DNA of 64,000 nt from Protonemura montana (lineage: Eukaryota; Arthropoda; Insecta; Plecoptera; Nemouridae). How positions within the stretch are numbered: the stretch's first letter is position 1; every line of letters begins with the position of its first letter. Below, piece by piece: positions 1 to 11,864 of the stretch. Both the position numbers and the translations under genes were made by a program. The notes beneath the pieces were generated by a model. The model saw nothing but the letters and a program-made list of their open reading frames with translations. It was not told the origin of the DNA and did not search any database. The DNA lies in NCBI GenBank assembly GCA_947568835.1, contig OX387609.1:7889660-7953659 (forward strand), in the 5' to 3' direction.

Positions 1-600
1 AGACTATCGTTTTTAAGTCCTAAACCCCAGTTTATTTCCTGTCAATCGATTTGTCATAAGTTTGTAAAGGTACCTACTTCCCGTTTGGAGTCCTGGGTTA
101 GCGTCGCTTCATCGGGACCACTTTTGCAAATACTTGATCCCAAAATACCACAATGCCAACCCCAAAACGTTCCAACAAGGTTTAATATTGACTGCGGGTG
201 TGATACTGTACTGGAGCCAATAAAATTCACACAACATTTTGCTTATATGAGACAAAGTGACAGAGTCTTTATAGTTATGTACCAGAAAATTCTTACGGTG
301 GTAAAAAATACCTCAATCAACTAATTTCAGAAAAGGTGAACACCAAATATACAGCTTTGGACTCATTTTACACGAAATAAAACATGTAATTCCATTTTCC
401 TCAATTAAATGCTGCATTATAAATTGAAATTTGAGTTTTGATAAAGAAAAAAAAAACTGAAAAGATTTACAAAGAAGCCAAAAGTTATGTACCACATCCT
501 AAAAGCGGTATGAATAATGAATACACGGCTAGCAAACTTCACAATTCTCTGCAGTCACACTCTGCGTACCTTCTAGGTGGCTCATCTTATCAATTATCTC
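1..600. other. Stretch without a recognised gene
   Basis: AT-rich DNA with only short reading frames that lack splice-site or family support. I see no repeat shared with the rest of the window. Confidence 0.4.
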
Positions 601-1750
601 TTCGGAGAAGGTAAGATACCTGGGTGTGTACCTCAGAAGCAGCCGGCTAATGGCACGCGGATCTGGGTCTTCGAAGGGAGAATCACATAGGTGAACCGCT
701 GGCACACGCTGTGAAGCGGTCAGTCGCGGTTTTCATGCAGTTTCACGAGAATGGTAACCGAGACCACTCGAAGACGGTTTATGGTGTGTTTGCGAATATT
801 GTACGCGTTTTGCGTTCTAGAGTTTTGCTAAGTCGGAGTGCCGTTTGTTATATGATGGGCTGACACATGTGAACAACTTTGGAACTTCGATCTGTGTCTT
901 ATTTTGAGTGTTTAAAATCTTGTTATTATTTTTTTAAACTTTATTAATAGGTACATTTTTTATAGTCATGCTAGTCCGAGCGTTTAGTAAAACGTAAAAT
1001 CTTCATCTCAGTAGTGTTTTGAGGTCTAGCCTTACGTTAGAAACCGTGACAGAAAACTTAATTTCTGAATACATCTTCAAAGATCAAAACTCCGCGCGAG
1101 TTTCTCAAATTAACGAAGAATACCAAATTGTGACCGGGGACTCTTGGAAGTGGGTTGGGCGTGACATTGTTTGTTCGTCGGCGAAGTGTCGAGTGGTGTT
1201 CCACAAACTTTCGGTACCAATCAACGTGGCAACTTTAACAGAGCGTAGTTTCGGCGGCGCACAATAAGAACCCCGGCGAAATTAAAAACACAGCCGCGTT
1301 TTCTTAACCCGGCTAGACGTTTTCAAGAACGTCACCCACGCAATTGAGACGTCGTCGGAGATTACCAAGTCAACGACGACGACGACGATCGATCACAAGC
1401 TTGCTACACGAGTAGACTCCAAAGCATTCGACATTTTCTCATGCCAAGTAAATCGGTTCCGAGACGGAGGATAGCGATTTCAATCGAGTCTGTCGCTCAC
1501 ACAAGTACATTGCAAAAGCGGAAGTCGACGAGCCGGAAGCACGTCGTACATCGACGGCGGTAAACGCACTCAAAACTACGTCAGTTTCGTAAAACTTCAA
1601 CAATGCAAACAAGTTGTTTCCATTTTGTTTTCGTAGTCGTCTGCCAATGTAAGATGAAGTCATAAGTGTTTTGTAAAAGGAGAAAAAAAAAGGACGAACA
1701 TCCTTTACCGTTTAAAACAAGGTGTACAGAAGCAACAACAGTTATGATTG
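600..1750 (+). other. CpG-richer segment, possible 5' region of the main gene
   Basis: CG dinucleotides are clearly denser here than in the flanks, for example in a run of GAC/GACG repeats near 1370-1390. Several initiator-like TCAGT words occur (about 719, 1010 and 1582), none with a well-placed TATA box. No frame stays open for long. The segment directly precedes the possible exon ending at 1962, so promoter or 5' untranslated sequence of the gene at 12.4-17.3 kb is a reasonable but unproven reading. Confidence 0.25.
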
Positions 1751-1831
1751 ATGTCGTCACAGGTCCTTGAAGGGACGGTGTGCAATAAGCTGTGAAGCAG
1801 GAAGCCGACGTCTCCCTCTACCCGGAAGTGA

Positions 1832-1962
1832 ACGAGCGGCGTCGCGATTGGGAGCGTCCAGTCAACGGGCGCCGGCAATGGCGCCTGGGCGTCGGATTCG
1901 GGGAAGACGTCGCGAAGGGCGTCGTTCAGTCCGAACCCGAATCCGAGTCAGAATGAGAACAG
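1832..1962 (+). CDS. Possible upstream exon of the main host gene
   Basis: This GC-rich, codon-like stretch ends in a strong donor (AACAG then GTGAGC, GT at 1963). The frame after the TGA at 1829 is open and reads ...ASDSGKTSRRASFSPNPNPS..., ending two bases into a codon. The exon at 12385 needs exactly two bases from upstream, and the joined codon would be AGA (Arg). The phase match has a one-in-three chance of being accidental. The 5' boundary is uncertain: AG sites lie at 1835, 1853 and 1860, all with weak pyrimidine tracts. No ATG is in this frame, so yet another exon would be needed. The implied intron would be about 10.4 kb. A second frame opens with an ATG at 1879 but ends in the wrong phase. 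Transcript data would be needed to accept this exon. Confidence 0.25.
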
Positions 1963-2094
1963 GTGAGCGTCGTTTTACGCGGCCCGTTAGATCCGAGATC
2001 TTTTAAGAAAATTGCAGCCAGATTTCATCTTCCAATTCTTTCAAGATTCTTTTTGCAAATAGCAAACGTTTCAAAATATGGTTTCGGGATAAGT

Positions 2095-2490
2095 ACTACC
2101 GTAGTACCATAGCGCTAATGTCAAACTGTCTTCGCGAAAAATAGCCGCCAAATGACTACTTTACCGACAAATTTGGAGATGCTACTAGGTGAAGTCACCG
2201 TCGTTTAGAGTTTTAAGAAATTTCATATCGTTACTTCTCGCAGATTACTTGCATTTGAGACTGGTTTACGCTCAATTTGTCATTATTAAAGCCAACCTCA
2301 AAGATTGACACACAAGTATCAATAGTTTTAGTTTTAATTACTTAATTTAATGTGTTTGTTTATAAGGACGACCACAAGCGCCATCAGGTGGCACCTACCG
2401 TTACCACTTGTTGTCGGCTCGTTTGCTCAGCAGAAAGTTTAACATGAACGCTGACCCTCTGACCATACCTATAAACTCAATGGCAATATA
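2095..2490 (+). repeat. Dispersed repeat R1 (about 390 bp), copy 1
   Basis: It is similar along most of its length to 37010-37400 and 55195-55580 and to the left part of 25390-26510. Shared landmarks in order are an AGCGCTAATGTCAAACTGTC-like word, TTTCTCGCAG, TTGAGACTGGTTTACG, AAGCGCCATC, GGTGGCACCTACCGTTACCAC, CGGCTCGTTTGCTCAGCAGA and CTCTGAC. No coding capacity is seen. It is a non-autonomous element of unknown class. Confidence 0.7.
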
Positions 2491-2499
2491 TGTATTTAT

Positions 2500-3335
2500 T
2501 TCATAAACGTAATAAAAAGTGGGTGTAACAATATCCAGATGTTCAATTTACATCGCCTACATTCACCTATAATCACCCATAAATTGCATCACATACAATC
2601 ACTGGATTTGTTTTAGCCCATAAACACAGCTTACACCATTCTCACAGTATACGAACGATTATTCGTATACGACAATTTGACTAACGGGTAGACAGCTGTG
2701 TGGTCGGCCATTTTAACAGGTGGTCAAATAGTGATTTGTTTACAGAAAATCCAATCTAGTCTCCACCCCTAACACACGGTCTAGCAGCGATCAAATCCAC
2801 ATGGCAAACCAGCTAAGCCAAAGAGAAGATTACAAACGCCAAATCATAATGCCACAATACCCACATAACTAATTTCACTGTAGATTCCTCGCTCAAACGA
2901 CGCTCAAGAGCAGTAACTAATTAAATCATCTGTCAAGTGCAGCGTTCAACCGCTAAAAAAAACAAATGCACTCCAGATCATGTCAAGGCCTGCCACCAGG
3001 CGCGCGCGGAATTCGCAAGGCCGCTAGAGCCACTCAGGCGTAACTGCCAGCTCGGCGCGCCGAGCAAATTTCGAAATTCGGTAACCAGCTATCGGTTGAC
3101 CTGTGTGGTGGTCAATGTGGTGTGAAGGGTCACCGGGTTACTATCATGAGCGGCCGGCTGCATTCATTGTTTTCGCGCACAAGGACATGGGCGATGCATG
3201 GTTGATTACAATTCGATCAGGCCGTTGGCCGTTTCTATGCTGTAGATGTTTCTTCTTGAGTTGATTCATACTTTTGGTTGTTCTTGACTTTTTTTTTAAT
3301 TATATGGCAACAGAATTTGAAAAAATAACGATATT
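2500..3335. other. Stretch without a recognised gene; one short palindrome
   Basis: A perfect 9-bp inverted repeat (GTATACGAA and TTCGTATAC, 6-bp spacer) lies at 2647-2670. A GC-rich patch at about 2985-3070 has no convincing frame or splice sites. Nothing else was recognised. Confidence 0.4.
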
Positions 3336-3650
3336 TATTGGATGTGTGGCCATACTCCTGACCAGTTTTGTTTGGGAGAGAGGTTGGAGGGACTGAAGTA
3401 AGGACATGATTGCCTTTCTTATCAACCTCTCGACAGCAAGCATTTGTAGAGGTATCAAACGGAAAAACGCTGTTCGCGTTATGGAAAAGTGCTCAGTGCT
3501 CGGTGCTCTTCGACAGTAGAAGCTTAGGTGCCGACACCGGGTTTATCCTCCCCCTTTGTAGGCTAGGTTAGGTTAATCATCGCCCTTTCAGTGCCACAGT
3601 ACCCACGACCAAAACAGTGCGTAATTAAACACTAAAAAACAATCAAGGGC
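3336..3650 (+). mobile_element. 5S-derived SINE, 5'-truncated copy
   Basis: It begins inside the 5S C-box part (ATTGGATG) and continues through the body words GGGAGAGAGGTTGGAGGGA, ATCAACCTCTCGACAGCA and GCTAGGTTAGGTT to the tail with the gcgtcgttaaacac-like 3' end. It is diverged and lacks most of the 5S head. Confidence 0.8.
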
Positions 3651-4636
3651 AGAAATTTGATAGAGTGTGGGTAGGTTGGTACGCTTTCGATCACTTTTAG
3701 CAAACTGTTATCTAATTCTTGGAGTCTGCGTTTTTGAGAACCTACACGGTCAAAAACTACGCGGCGAACATTTATTCTTGGACTTTTAATTGGCAAAAAC
3801 TGAAAGTAAATAGTTAAATTGGAGGCAAGCAAGATCATCGCATGCACAACGGCTGTAAGTTCAAGATAGATATCGATTTGAATGTATGACCGTGCTCCAG
3901 ATGTAGTAATTTCTTTACTCGAAAAGTGTTGGCATATGCTTTATTTACAATGACGGCACGTGTGCACAGAGAAGATTTATGACCGATAAGAATTAGTTGC
4001 GCAGAGTGTAAAAGAATTCGAACGGAAAGTTACGAGTGATTTCAACGCACGATTTCGCCGATTTCGTCGGGAAAAAAAGCGTCGAATTCGCTTTCGATCG
4101 ATTAGACGGGAGCCGGAATTGAAGTCCAGCCATTTGCGACACGACTCGTGTCAATTGTGTAACTCCCTGACGTCTTCACGCTCGTGATACGCGGTACCAC
4201 ACAAACTCCCATTTGGCGTACTTAGTTAATTAGCATGAGTATAGTGCGGTAATTAGTCGTGCTTACTGATACTGCTAGACACAAAGCGTGAAGTTCGTTT
4301 AGAGTTTAGAGGGACAATTAAAACATGGAGGTATTACGTTTATCAGGTGACTAATTATGGCTAGTCGACACTCGTGATCACTGTTTCAACAAGTTTGCAA
4401 CCAACGTTGACGAAGAAAAAAGAACAAACGGAGAATAAGTTGAGATAGCGTCTTGACAGCGGTGTTTTACAACTCATTAGTGGATTGTACGCTTGATTTC
4501 GCCTTTAAATGTGAGTTTGTGCATGCCTTACATGAACCGAAATGACGCTACCTCGTGTTTTAGTCCTTCTCCAGGCAGGGGTTGCAGGGGACAGTCAATA
4601 TCCATTACCGATAAGATGAAGCGTAGAGCGTTGTTA
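3651..4636. other. Stretch without a recognised gene
   Basis: A slightly CpG-richer part at about 4000-4200 has no long open frame and no paired splice sites. No repeat family was recognised. Confidence 0.4.
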
Positions 4637-5066
4637 TGTTTAAAGACGCACTGTTTTGACAGCAGGCTTTATGGCACTGGCATAATGATATCTGTGAATG
4701 ATTGGGTGATGATGAACCTAACCTAGCCTAGAAGGGAGAAGGGGAAACCCGAAGCCGGCAAGTAGACTTCTAGTGAAGAGCACCAAGAGGACCACCGGCT
4801 TAAAGTCCCTTCCGAAGGACGGTACAACGCGAACAACAGGATTTCTCCGCTAATTGATGCTGTCGAGAGGTTGATCAGCAAGGCGAATGAAGTTGTACTA
4901 ACTTTCATCCCTCCAACCTCTCTCCCGAACAGAACTGGTCCAATGTATGACGGTCACCCATCTAATATCTGACCCAGCGCAGTGTTGCTTAACTTCGGTG
5001 ATCTCATGATAACCCGCGTTTCCTTCTCTTCAACCTCTCTCTCTTGAACAGAACTGGTCAAGTGCA
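4637..5066 (-). mobile_element. 5S-derived SINE, near full length, with a partial extra 5' segment
   Basis: Read on the minus strand it has the 5S head (GTTAAGCAACACTGCGCTGG, then GATGGGTGACC), the body (GACAGCATC, CCGTCCTTCGGAAGGGAC) and the 3' end. At 5023-5066 the linker that normally follows the head (AACAGAACTGGTCA on the plus strand) occurs again beyond the head. The copy may therefore once have had more than one head unit. Confidence 0.85.
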
Positions 5067-5834
5067 TTGAGAGGATTGTAAAGATAAGGACATGCTTGTA
5101 TTTTTTTTTTGGTGCGCTGTACAGTGAAGTTATTTATATGAATGAAAAGTTGCAGTGACCTCAAATGTAAGTGGAGCAAAATTGTTTTTAATTACAGAAA
5201 CCGCCGATTGGCAAATGCATTTAAATGAGAGTCGATTTGTAGACGAAAATAATAATTAAACACTATTTCGTATGCTGAAATTTATGCTGACGGAAATGAA
5301 TTGAACAACAAAACATAACCTCCTGTTTCAAAGGACCTCGAAAGTAGTAACAATGTCAAAAGATTCCTCCGTTTGCCGTAGGTACGTAGGATAACAATGC
5401 ACTTAGTTCTGCCGAAGGAATTGATTAGATATTTTAACAAGATGTGAATTTACTTTGGAACTGTACGCGATGCGGCAACGGATGGTGATTAGAGACAACA
5501 GATTATTATGGCCCAGTGCCGCATGCAAGGCTCGATCCAAGGACTCTAGCGGAGCGGTCTTTGTGTATTTATATATATATATAAAGTTGCATAATTTCAG
5601 TAAGGAAATGGCGAATTATGCAAGTACGGAGCGCGACTAATCTTACTTATGACTTTGGTAGCTTGAAATGTGATTTGTTGAGTTTATGGTTTATGGTGAT
5701 TTCAAGCGTATTGAGTTTCGCAAGGGATGGAAGATTAATGGGTTTAACTAGTTTAACGTGGCTGTCATTTAAAAAAAAAAACATGCCTTTTAGTGTGATC
5801 AATCTGAGTAAAATTATAAGTTGAATGAAATCTG
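5067..5834. other. Stretch without a recognised gene
   Basis: AT-rich DNA with a short (TA)n run at about 5570-5582. No coding or repeat-family signal was recognised. Confidence 0.4.
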
Positions 5835-6000
5835 CTTTAAATCGCAAACGCTTTCAATGCGCAAGGTATTTTGTTCAAAATTGATGCCTACCACCACCTA
5901 TCCACCTATCCACCTATCGCGAGTAGGTGGAGATCGGGGTTCGAGTCCCCCTCTGGACATATATTTTTGAGAGGGTAGCAGTGTTCCTAATAATAAAATA
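5835..6000 (+). mobile_element. tRNA-like hairpin element, degenerate copy
   Basis: The left end matches the family's terminal repeat (AAACGCTTTCAATGCGC-like). The 3' half of the tRNA-like unit is kept: GGTGGAGATCGGGGTTCGAGT with the Pol III B box at 5938-5948, then the stem word TTTTTGAGAGG and the tail TTCCTAATAATAAAATA. The 5' half of the cloverleaf is replaced by short CCACCTAT repeats, so no A box remains. Confidence 0.65.
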
Positions 6001-7345
6001 TTATAAGTTATTTTTTTATAACTAGCAAACCAATATTTCTTAGCAAACCACACATGTCCTGTACGTCGAACAGAAGGACATCGAGGACCTCGACATATCC
6101 AAATCATTAATTATCCTCTCTAACTGAATTGAACATTAGGCAAGTCTCCAATGTGACATTAACATTTCACCCGAGCCAGAATTTATATACCAGCAATGAA
6201 TAAATAAATAAATAAATAAAGTATTTATACCGGCAATTAGGAGGTCTCATGTTTGAACATTTTTAAGTCTAACTTTCCTTGCCAATAAACGTAATGCCAT
6301 AATTGGTTTACAGGTTTTATCTGCAAACTCCAATAGTATTGTTATAAAAAAATTGCATATTTCCACTCACAGATAACAAATCAGAGTGCATTGACACCCT
6401 ACACGCCCGACACCTGATTAGTCAATTAACATTTCACAACCGTGCAATACATTTCATTATCCGCACAAATCTCGTCCAATTAAAAGATTGCATCGCAGTC
6501 GACAAATATTTGTGTTTGCCGATGGCACACGAGCGTGCGCGTCATCGACTAGAAAATATTTGTTCGGCATCACGAGGTCCTCGGTGGATGATGAGACTGC
6601 TTTTAGCACCATTCTGTTAATATGTTGGCTTCTTTATTGCACATATCACAACGAGTAATTGCTGTTATCAGCCAGCGCCAAGTGGCTTTCATGTGCCTTA
6701 GAGAAGAGAATAGAACGGTCTAGGCGACAATTTCAAAGACAAACTCCTATCAAGAGAAAAAAATATCTTGCGCTTGCTTTTTTCGATTGTATCAACTGTT
6801 TAAGATTGGTAGTTGTCACAAATGCCACCGGGGCTACCAACCACGTGCACTTTTTTTTGACCAATGATATGGTCGCTTTATTCGTTGTTATTTGCGATTG
6901 CATGGAAAGCAAGGGGCTACAAGTATTACGATGTGCAGTTAAAGAATCACCTCCATGGTCACAGCCAGTCAATTACTTTCATATTCATCTCAAATCTCCT
7001 CATTGTTAAACCGACCCAAGTGTAAAAAATACGATTTAAAAAATCGGCAACACTTTGCTATTGCTGCAAAGAAGTAAAGACTAGATGGGTGTATACCTTA
7101 GATGGGTTTCCTAGATGGGTTGATACAAAATATAAATAAAATATACATTTTTTGTTGTTAGATAAACTGAAAATAACAAGAAAACGAGGAAAATCTTTTA
7201 TATTTCCACTGTTTTCCGCATGAGTTTCAATTTCCACACGCTTCCCCTAGCAAATCCCCCTGACGCTATAACATTTTACCCTCTTCAGCTAGCACACAGT
7301 TCTCTCTAGAAGCACCATCTACCCCACATGTGCACTGCCCAGTAG
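6001..7345. other. Stretch without a recognised gene; AAAT microsatellite
   Basis: An (AAAT)n microsatellite lies at about 6197-6220. A reading frame of 116 codons near 6659-7009 has no family resemblance and no useful splice signals; I treat it as chance. TAGATGGG recurs three times near 7083-7125. Confidence 0.4.
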
Positions 7346-7552
7346 ACCACCAACTCCAATGAATCACCACTCTCTAGTGGGTGTACCGACCCCGAGATAA
7401 AGCCACAGACCTCCAATCGCTGCAAAGGCCAGTCAGGTGATACCTATGTCCCCGGCGCTGGTGGTCCGTTGTCATCGACGACGCTCTCAGTTAGTACCGA
7501 GCTCTCGGCGGAAGTGTCCGCCACGGACGTACCGGAAGTCGACGAACAATAA
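7346..7552 (+). CDS. Possible 3'-terminal coding exon, unknown product
   Basis: The frame directly after the TAG at 7343 stays open for 68 codons to TAA at 7550. Its second half has strongly gene-like, C/G-ending codons and reads ...GDTYVPGAGGPLSSTTLSV... to ...DVPEVDEQ. Possible acceptors are the AG at 7341 or the CAG at 7106-7108 of the same triplet series (7406-7408). The composition differs from its AT-rich surroundings and resembles the main gene's exons. No domain is recognised and no partner exon was found. The next 90 bases contain a B-box-like word but no tRNA. It may be the last exon of an upstream gene or a chance frame. Confidence 0.25.
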   Translation, partial: TTNSNESPLSSGCTDPEIKPQTSNRCKGQSGDTYVPGAGGPLSSTTLSVSTELSAEVSATDVPEVDEQ

Positions 7553-9173
7553 CGGCCAGCGGGCCGGACGTGCGTTGATTGCGCGTTGTGATCGCCGGGA
7601 TTCGAACCCAGTGTGCGTAGAGTGTTTTCGGTGTGTTTGTGAGGTTCGTTTACAGTTTAAGGTTAAATGTTGTGTTATGGTTGTGTTTTAATTTTTTTGG
7701 GATGTGAATGATTTGCAATTTGATTTGCGGGATATGAGATCGTTTTGCAAAGGTATAAATGATGTTACCATCGGCGATTTTGACAATATGTTTTGTAATT
7801 TTGTCGAATTGATTTTTGGTGATTTACTGTCTCGTGCCAAGTGAATGAGTTACCTCATTCACTTAATGAGGAGCACTGCAACTTTTATTTACGGATAAAT
7901 GAGTTGTGATCGAAATTAAAATTGGACGAATGAAGGCAAGGTTTTATCTCACCATTCGCGTTACTACCACGCAATTCTTTTGTTATAACACCGTTTGTGT
8001 CCACGCTAGAAACCGCGTTATATTTTATTTTCAAGCATACCGTGATTTTCCGATATTTACCCGCAAAAAAATGTCAGGGCCGATTTTACATACGCCGTTT
8101 AAAACGCTTTTAGTTGCCATTTAGAGGTGATTATCACCGGTGCAGTGTTTTGATAAAAAACAATGATATTTTAAAAACTGCAAACCAAAAAATCGAGACA
8201 ACACACGAAGAAAAAGGAAAGATTAGTTTTGAACAATGTTTTCGCTTCAAAATATTTGGTGACTTGGAAATACAAACAAAATACTTATGGGATTACTGAC
8301 ATTAACCTCTTAGTCAAGGTTTAAACGTTAAACCCCCATATGCCGAGGCTTAAATATTAAACGTCAATTTTGCCAGAGAGAAAATAGTGACGGATGTTAA
8401 ATAAAATTTCTTATAGGAGACAGGACAAAAACCTCCCCGAAATCACTAAATTCAAATTAACATTTACATTTCAAATAGTTTACTGGGACACTTTTCAATC
8501 CGTCTCTCTCGTTCCGATTTACGTGATTGTCCCATATGGTACTTGCTGTAAAGTACAATCATGATAGTTGTTCCAAGAGGATATACTTCTAAGCGATACA
8601 TGTACGAATAGTTTGATGGTGAAGCCGTTTTGAAAGTTAAGAGGATGAGCTGATTCCGTCGCCGGATTCTTGTCGTTCAAGTTAATTGTTCCTCGGTGAA
8701 GAAATCTGTAGATTTTTGTGCGTCAAAAGTCGATGAAAGTCTTGAGATAAGCGGAAAGATGCCTTTTAACGCAAGACAATGGCAAAATTATACAATGTAT
8801 CGACATTTTATTCATGTGTGTGATAATCAGTTGTTTGACGGGCAAAGTTAACGCGTATGACGATCATGTATGATGTTATATCCCAGTTGCAACAAAAATG
8901 TGCTGTAGATATTTTGAAAGATTATTTCACAAAATTGCAAGTCAAATATTGGTGTATAGTTTAAAACTTTTTCCTCACAAGTTATTTGTCTTTTAAAAAC
9001 AAACGACGCGTTTCGATGCAGCCGTGAAAACATTCCACACTTTAAATGACAGTCTATATTGTTGTGATCAGATCGCACTAAAGTAGGTCTCTAACAAAGT
9101 CAATTAGCGTCGTTTTCAAAGCGTGACATACTCAGACGCAGAAAAAAATATCCTCTGTACTCTACCTGTACAC
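7553..9173. other. Stretch without a recognised gene
   Basis: Only short frames and AT-rich sequence. A B-box-like word on the minus strand (about 7604-7620) has no A box and no acceptor stem. Confidence 0.4.
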
Positions 9174-9318
9174 TGTGTGCCGGCACCGGGTTTCCCCTCC
9201 TCTCTTCTAGACTAGGTCATGTTCATCATCATCATCCACTCAGATATACCGACGCAATTAGACCAGTGCCACATGACCAGATGTCAAAACAGTGCGTCTT
9301 TAAACACCAATAAGCAAA
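9174..9318 (+). mobile_element. 5S-derived SINE, 3' part only
   Basis: It starts at GTGCCGGCACCGGGTTTCCCC and runs to the family's 3' end (AAAACAGTGCGTC, TTAAACACC). The head and first half of the body are missing. Confidence 0.75.
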
Positions 9319-9678
9319 GGCGAATTTTTCCGCAGAGAAAAACCTCTCCACTAAAGCATCAGCAAAGCATCGCGCGGCCTTCAGCCTCGAAGTTACCCGA
9401 TCATTGCTCGAGGCAAATCCTTCTCGGTAATTTCGGTAATCTCGGTAATTTCTTCGCCAAAACACGCCTATTAATATGTCGGTCACGTGATGTTATCGAC
9501 GAAAGTAATTAGTAGGCTTTGGGTAAATAACAGTAATTCATACCAATTTGCGCACGCCCAGCTTACGAGGGTCTCTGAAAATAGCCGATAAAAGAAAGTG
9601 AAAATAAGCCAAGAATTGGGTACAAAAAATGTTGATCTTTTTGTGTTAGATTAGGCGAATAGGCAGGGAATAGGTGGA

Positions 9679-10100
9679 ATTGATTTGATGTGTTTAACGA
9701 CGCACTGTTTTGACAGCGGGCTCTGTGGCACAGGTCTAATGGCGTCGGTGAATGAATAAAAGACGATGACGATGATCATAAATCTAGCCTAGCATATAAT
9801 GGAGGAAAAGCCGGTGCCGGCACGTGGCCTACTTTTTACGAAGAGCACCAACGGTTAGTCCCTTCCGAAGGACGGTACAACGCGAACAACAGGATTCCTC
9901 CACAAACCCATGCTGTCGTGAGGTTGATAAGCAAGGCGAATGAAATTGCTGTACTAACTTTCATCCTTCCAACCTCTCTCCCGAACAGAACTGGTCATGT
10001 GTATGCTGATCACCCATCCAATACCTGACTCAGGGCAGTGTTGCTTAACTTTGGTGATCGCAAGAGAACCGGTGTTACAAACACGCCAAACCATTCGGTG
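9679..10100 (-). mobile_element. 5S-derived SINE, near full length
   Basis: Minus-strand copy with the whole order: 5S head (10000-10100), linker, body including CCGTCCTTCGGAAGGGAC, and a 3' end with an ATCAAATCA-type tail at 9679-9690. The 5S similarity covers A box, intermediate element and C box of a type 1 Pol III promoter. Confidence 0.88.
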
Positions 10101-10121
10101 CATTGAGCATTGTCAGAGAGA

Positions 10122-10142
10122 GGGGGGGGGGGGGGGGGGGGG
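10122..10142. repeat. Poly(G) run of 21 bases
   Basis: Uninterrupted G tract directly next to the 5' end of a SINE copy. Its true length is uncertain in any assembly. Confidence 0.9.
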
Positions 10143-10364
10143 CAGGTGGCCCTCGAAACGTAAACACACCAGACCGTGACACCCCTAGTTTTAATTTAAT
10201 TCTATTCACACGTATGCGTTTATGGAGATGTGTGGTTTTAGATTCAATTTGGGGGGGAAATGTAATAATCTACGTGCATGTGTCATACCTATGATTGTGG
10301 GAATGCGAGGCGCTGAAGGACACGCTGCGTAGCAGGATGTTTGTCATGTTGAACCGTGCCGAAA

Positions 10365-10803
10365 TCGCCCTCACGATTTTATTAAAATCTCCGCTTTTAG
10401 TTGAAGTGTTAGTTGAAACTATTGCCATGACGACTTCCAATCACATGCAGTGAAATTCAAATGTTTCTGTGAGTTACAGATCCAACTTATTGTTGAAAAT
10501 TTTAATAAAATTCGACTTTAGGTCCGGTTTTACAATAATTTACAACTCAGAGTTAAGCTCTTATGTCACAGAAACAGCTGACGTTCACTGCATGTGATTG
10601 GTTGTTGTCATGGCAATTGATTTTATTCCTACTTTGAAAAATTGTAAAACCGGGCTAGTTGGGACTTAGAGTTGGTTCCGGACAAGTTAGATCTCTAACT
10701 CACAGAAACATCTGAATTTCACTGCATGTGATTGGAAGTTGCCATGGCAATAGTTTCAACTAACACTTCAACTAGGAGACGAGATTTTGGGTAAAACAGG
10801 ACC
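10365..10803. mobile_element. Nested foldback/MITE element (family M1)
   Basis: Two outer arms (about 10377-10478 and 10687-10786) are inverted copies sharing TTGAAGTGTTAGTTGAAACT, TTGCCATG, CTTCCAATCACATGCAGTGA and TTTCTGTGAG. Between them a shorter element with its own inverted ends (GGTCCGGTTTTACAAT at 10513 and ATTGTAAAACCGGG at 10644) carries a variant of the same core. This reads as one family member inserted into another. No coding sequence is present. Confidence 0.7.
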
Positions 10804-11428
10804 GTAACGAAATTGAAATAAAGACCGAAATTGCTAAGGGAAACATAAAGTTCAAAGTCTCAAAGTCAAACTATTTTCCCGAACTTTTCTACTTTGAAAT
10901 AAGAGTTTCAGTTGGCGACGAAAACTATTTTCCGATTGCATTCCTAGCCGTATTTTTACGAGGCAGCGCAAACTTTAAAGAGTCAGAAGTCGCCTCGTTA
11001 TTTCATGACGACGTTTAAGTTTCGAAATTAAGCTATCGCGCTCAAAACCGGCAAATACCGAGCCGTATGGCATCTGACGAATTCAACATCCTTCCCCCAC
11101 AAGAACATCTCCACTTTTACTGATATCAAGTCACAGTGGTAACGGAAATCGGCCGCTTTACGCACGGTCGCCATGCCAACGCACTAAATATAGATCACAA
11201 ATTTGGCGAAAGCTTCGTGTACAACAATGCGTAATTGCTTGATTTCATTTCGATTGGCTGGTAATTAGCATGACGGAAAAATTGTTACAAATAACGAAAT
11301 ATCTGAGCATTTTTTATGATATAGTTTAGATTTAATTACCCGGGCAGAAATGTCAAATTTCCGCGTTGAAAAGTTGAAAGTATTAAATCATCGTGATGCA
11401 ATGTTGATTGCGTGTGATTTGCATGGTA
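10804..11428. other. Stretch without a recognised gene
   Basis: No repeat family or coding signal was recognised. Confidence 0.4.
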
Positions 11429-11700
11429 CTTAACGACGCAATGTTTTAACAGCGCTGGTCAAGAATATTGTCGGTGATAATCAGCCTAGCCTATAAGTGA
11501 GCAGGGTAGCCAGGTGCCGGTCCATGATACGCCACTAGAAAATGACAAAAGAATTCGTCAACCAGCAAGAGAGAAAACAGCTGCAATTGATTTTATTTGT
11601 AGCTTCGATTCCCGTAAACTCGGTTCGGAAAACAGCTGGTATAACGGCCGGCGGTCACCCATCCAATTCGTCAATCATAATAGTGTTGCTTAACTTTTGG
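11429..11700 (-). mobile_element. 5S-derived SINE, strongly diverged
   Basis: The 3' end (TTAACGACGCAATGTTTTAAC) and the 5S head (GGTCACCCATCCAATTCGTC to GTTGCTTAACTT on the plus strand) remain. The middle is rearranged or lost. Confidence 0.65.
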
Positions 11701-11864
11701 GTATACATTAGAAATTTTTAAATAGCGTTTTAGACTGACGGTCTAAAATACTATTTGGTTTCAGGGTTATTTTGGTGCAAGTATTTCCGTGTTTGGAGAA
11801 TTTCAGTAGGACTAATTGCAAAAAAAAATAGAAGTGATAGAGTTGAAAAACTAATTACAAATTA

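Noticed and set aside
1019-1267. Open frame of 82 codons in the CpG-rich upstream region
   Set aside because: It starts at a non-ATG codon, shows no family likeness, and no splice sites place it in the main gene's frame.
7604-7620. tRNA gene on the minus strand
   Set aside because: Only the B-box word is present; no A box or acceptor pairing.
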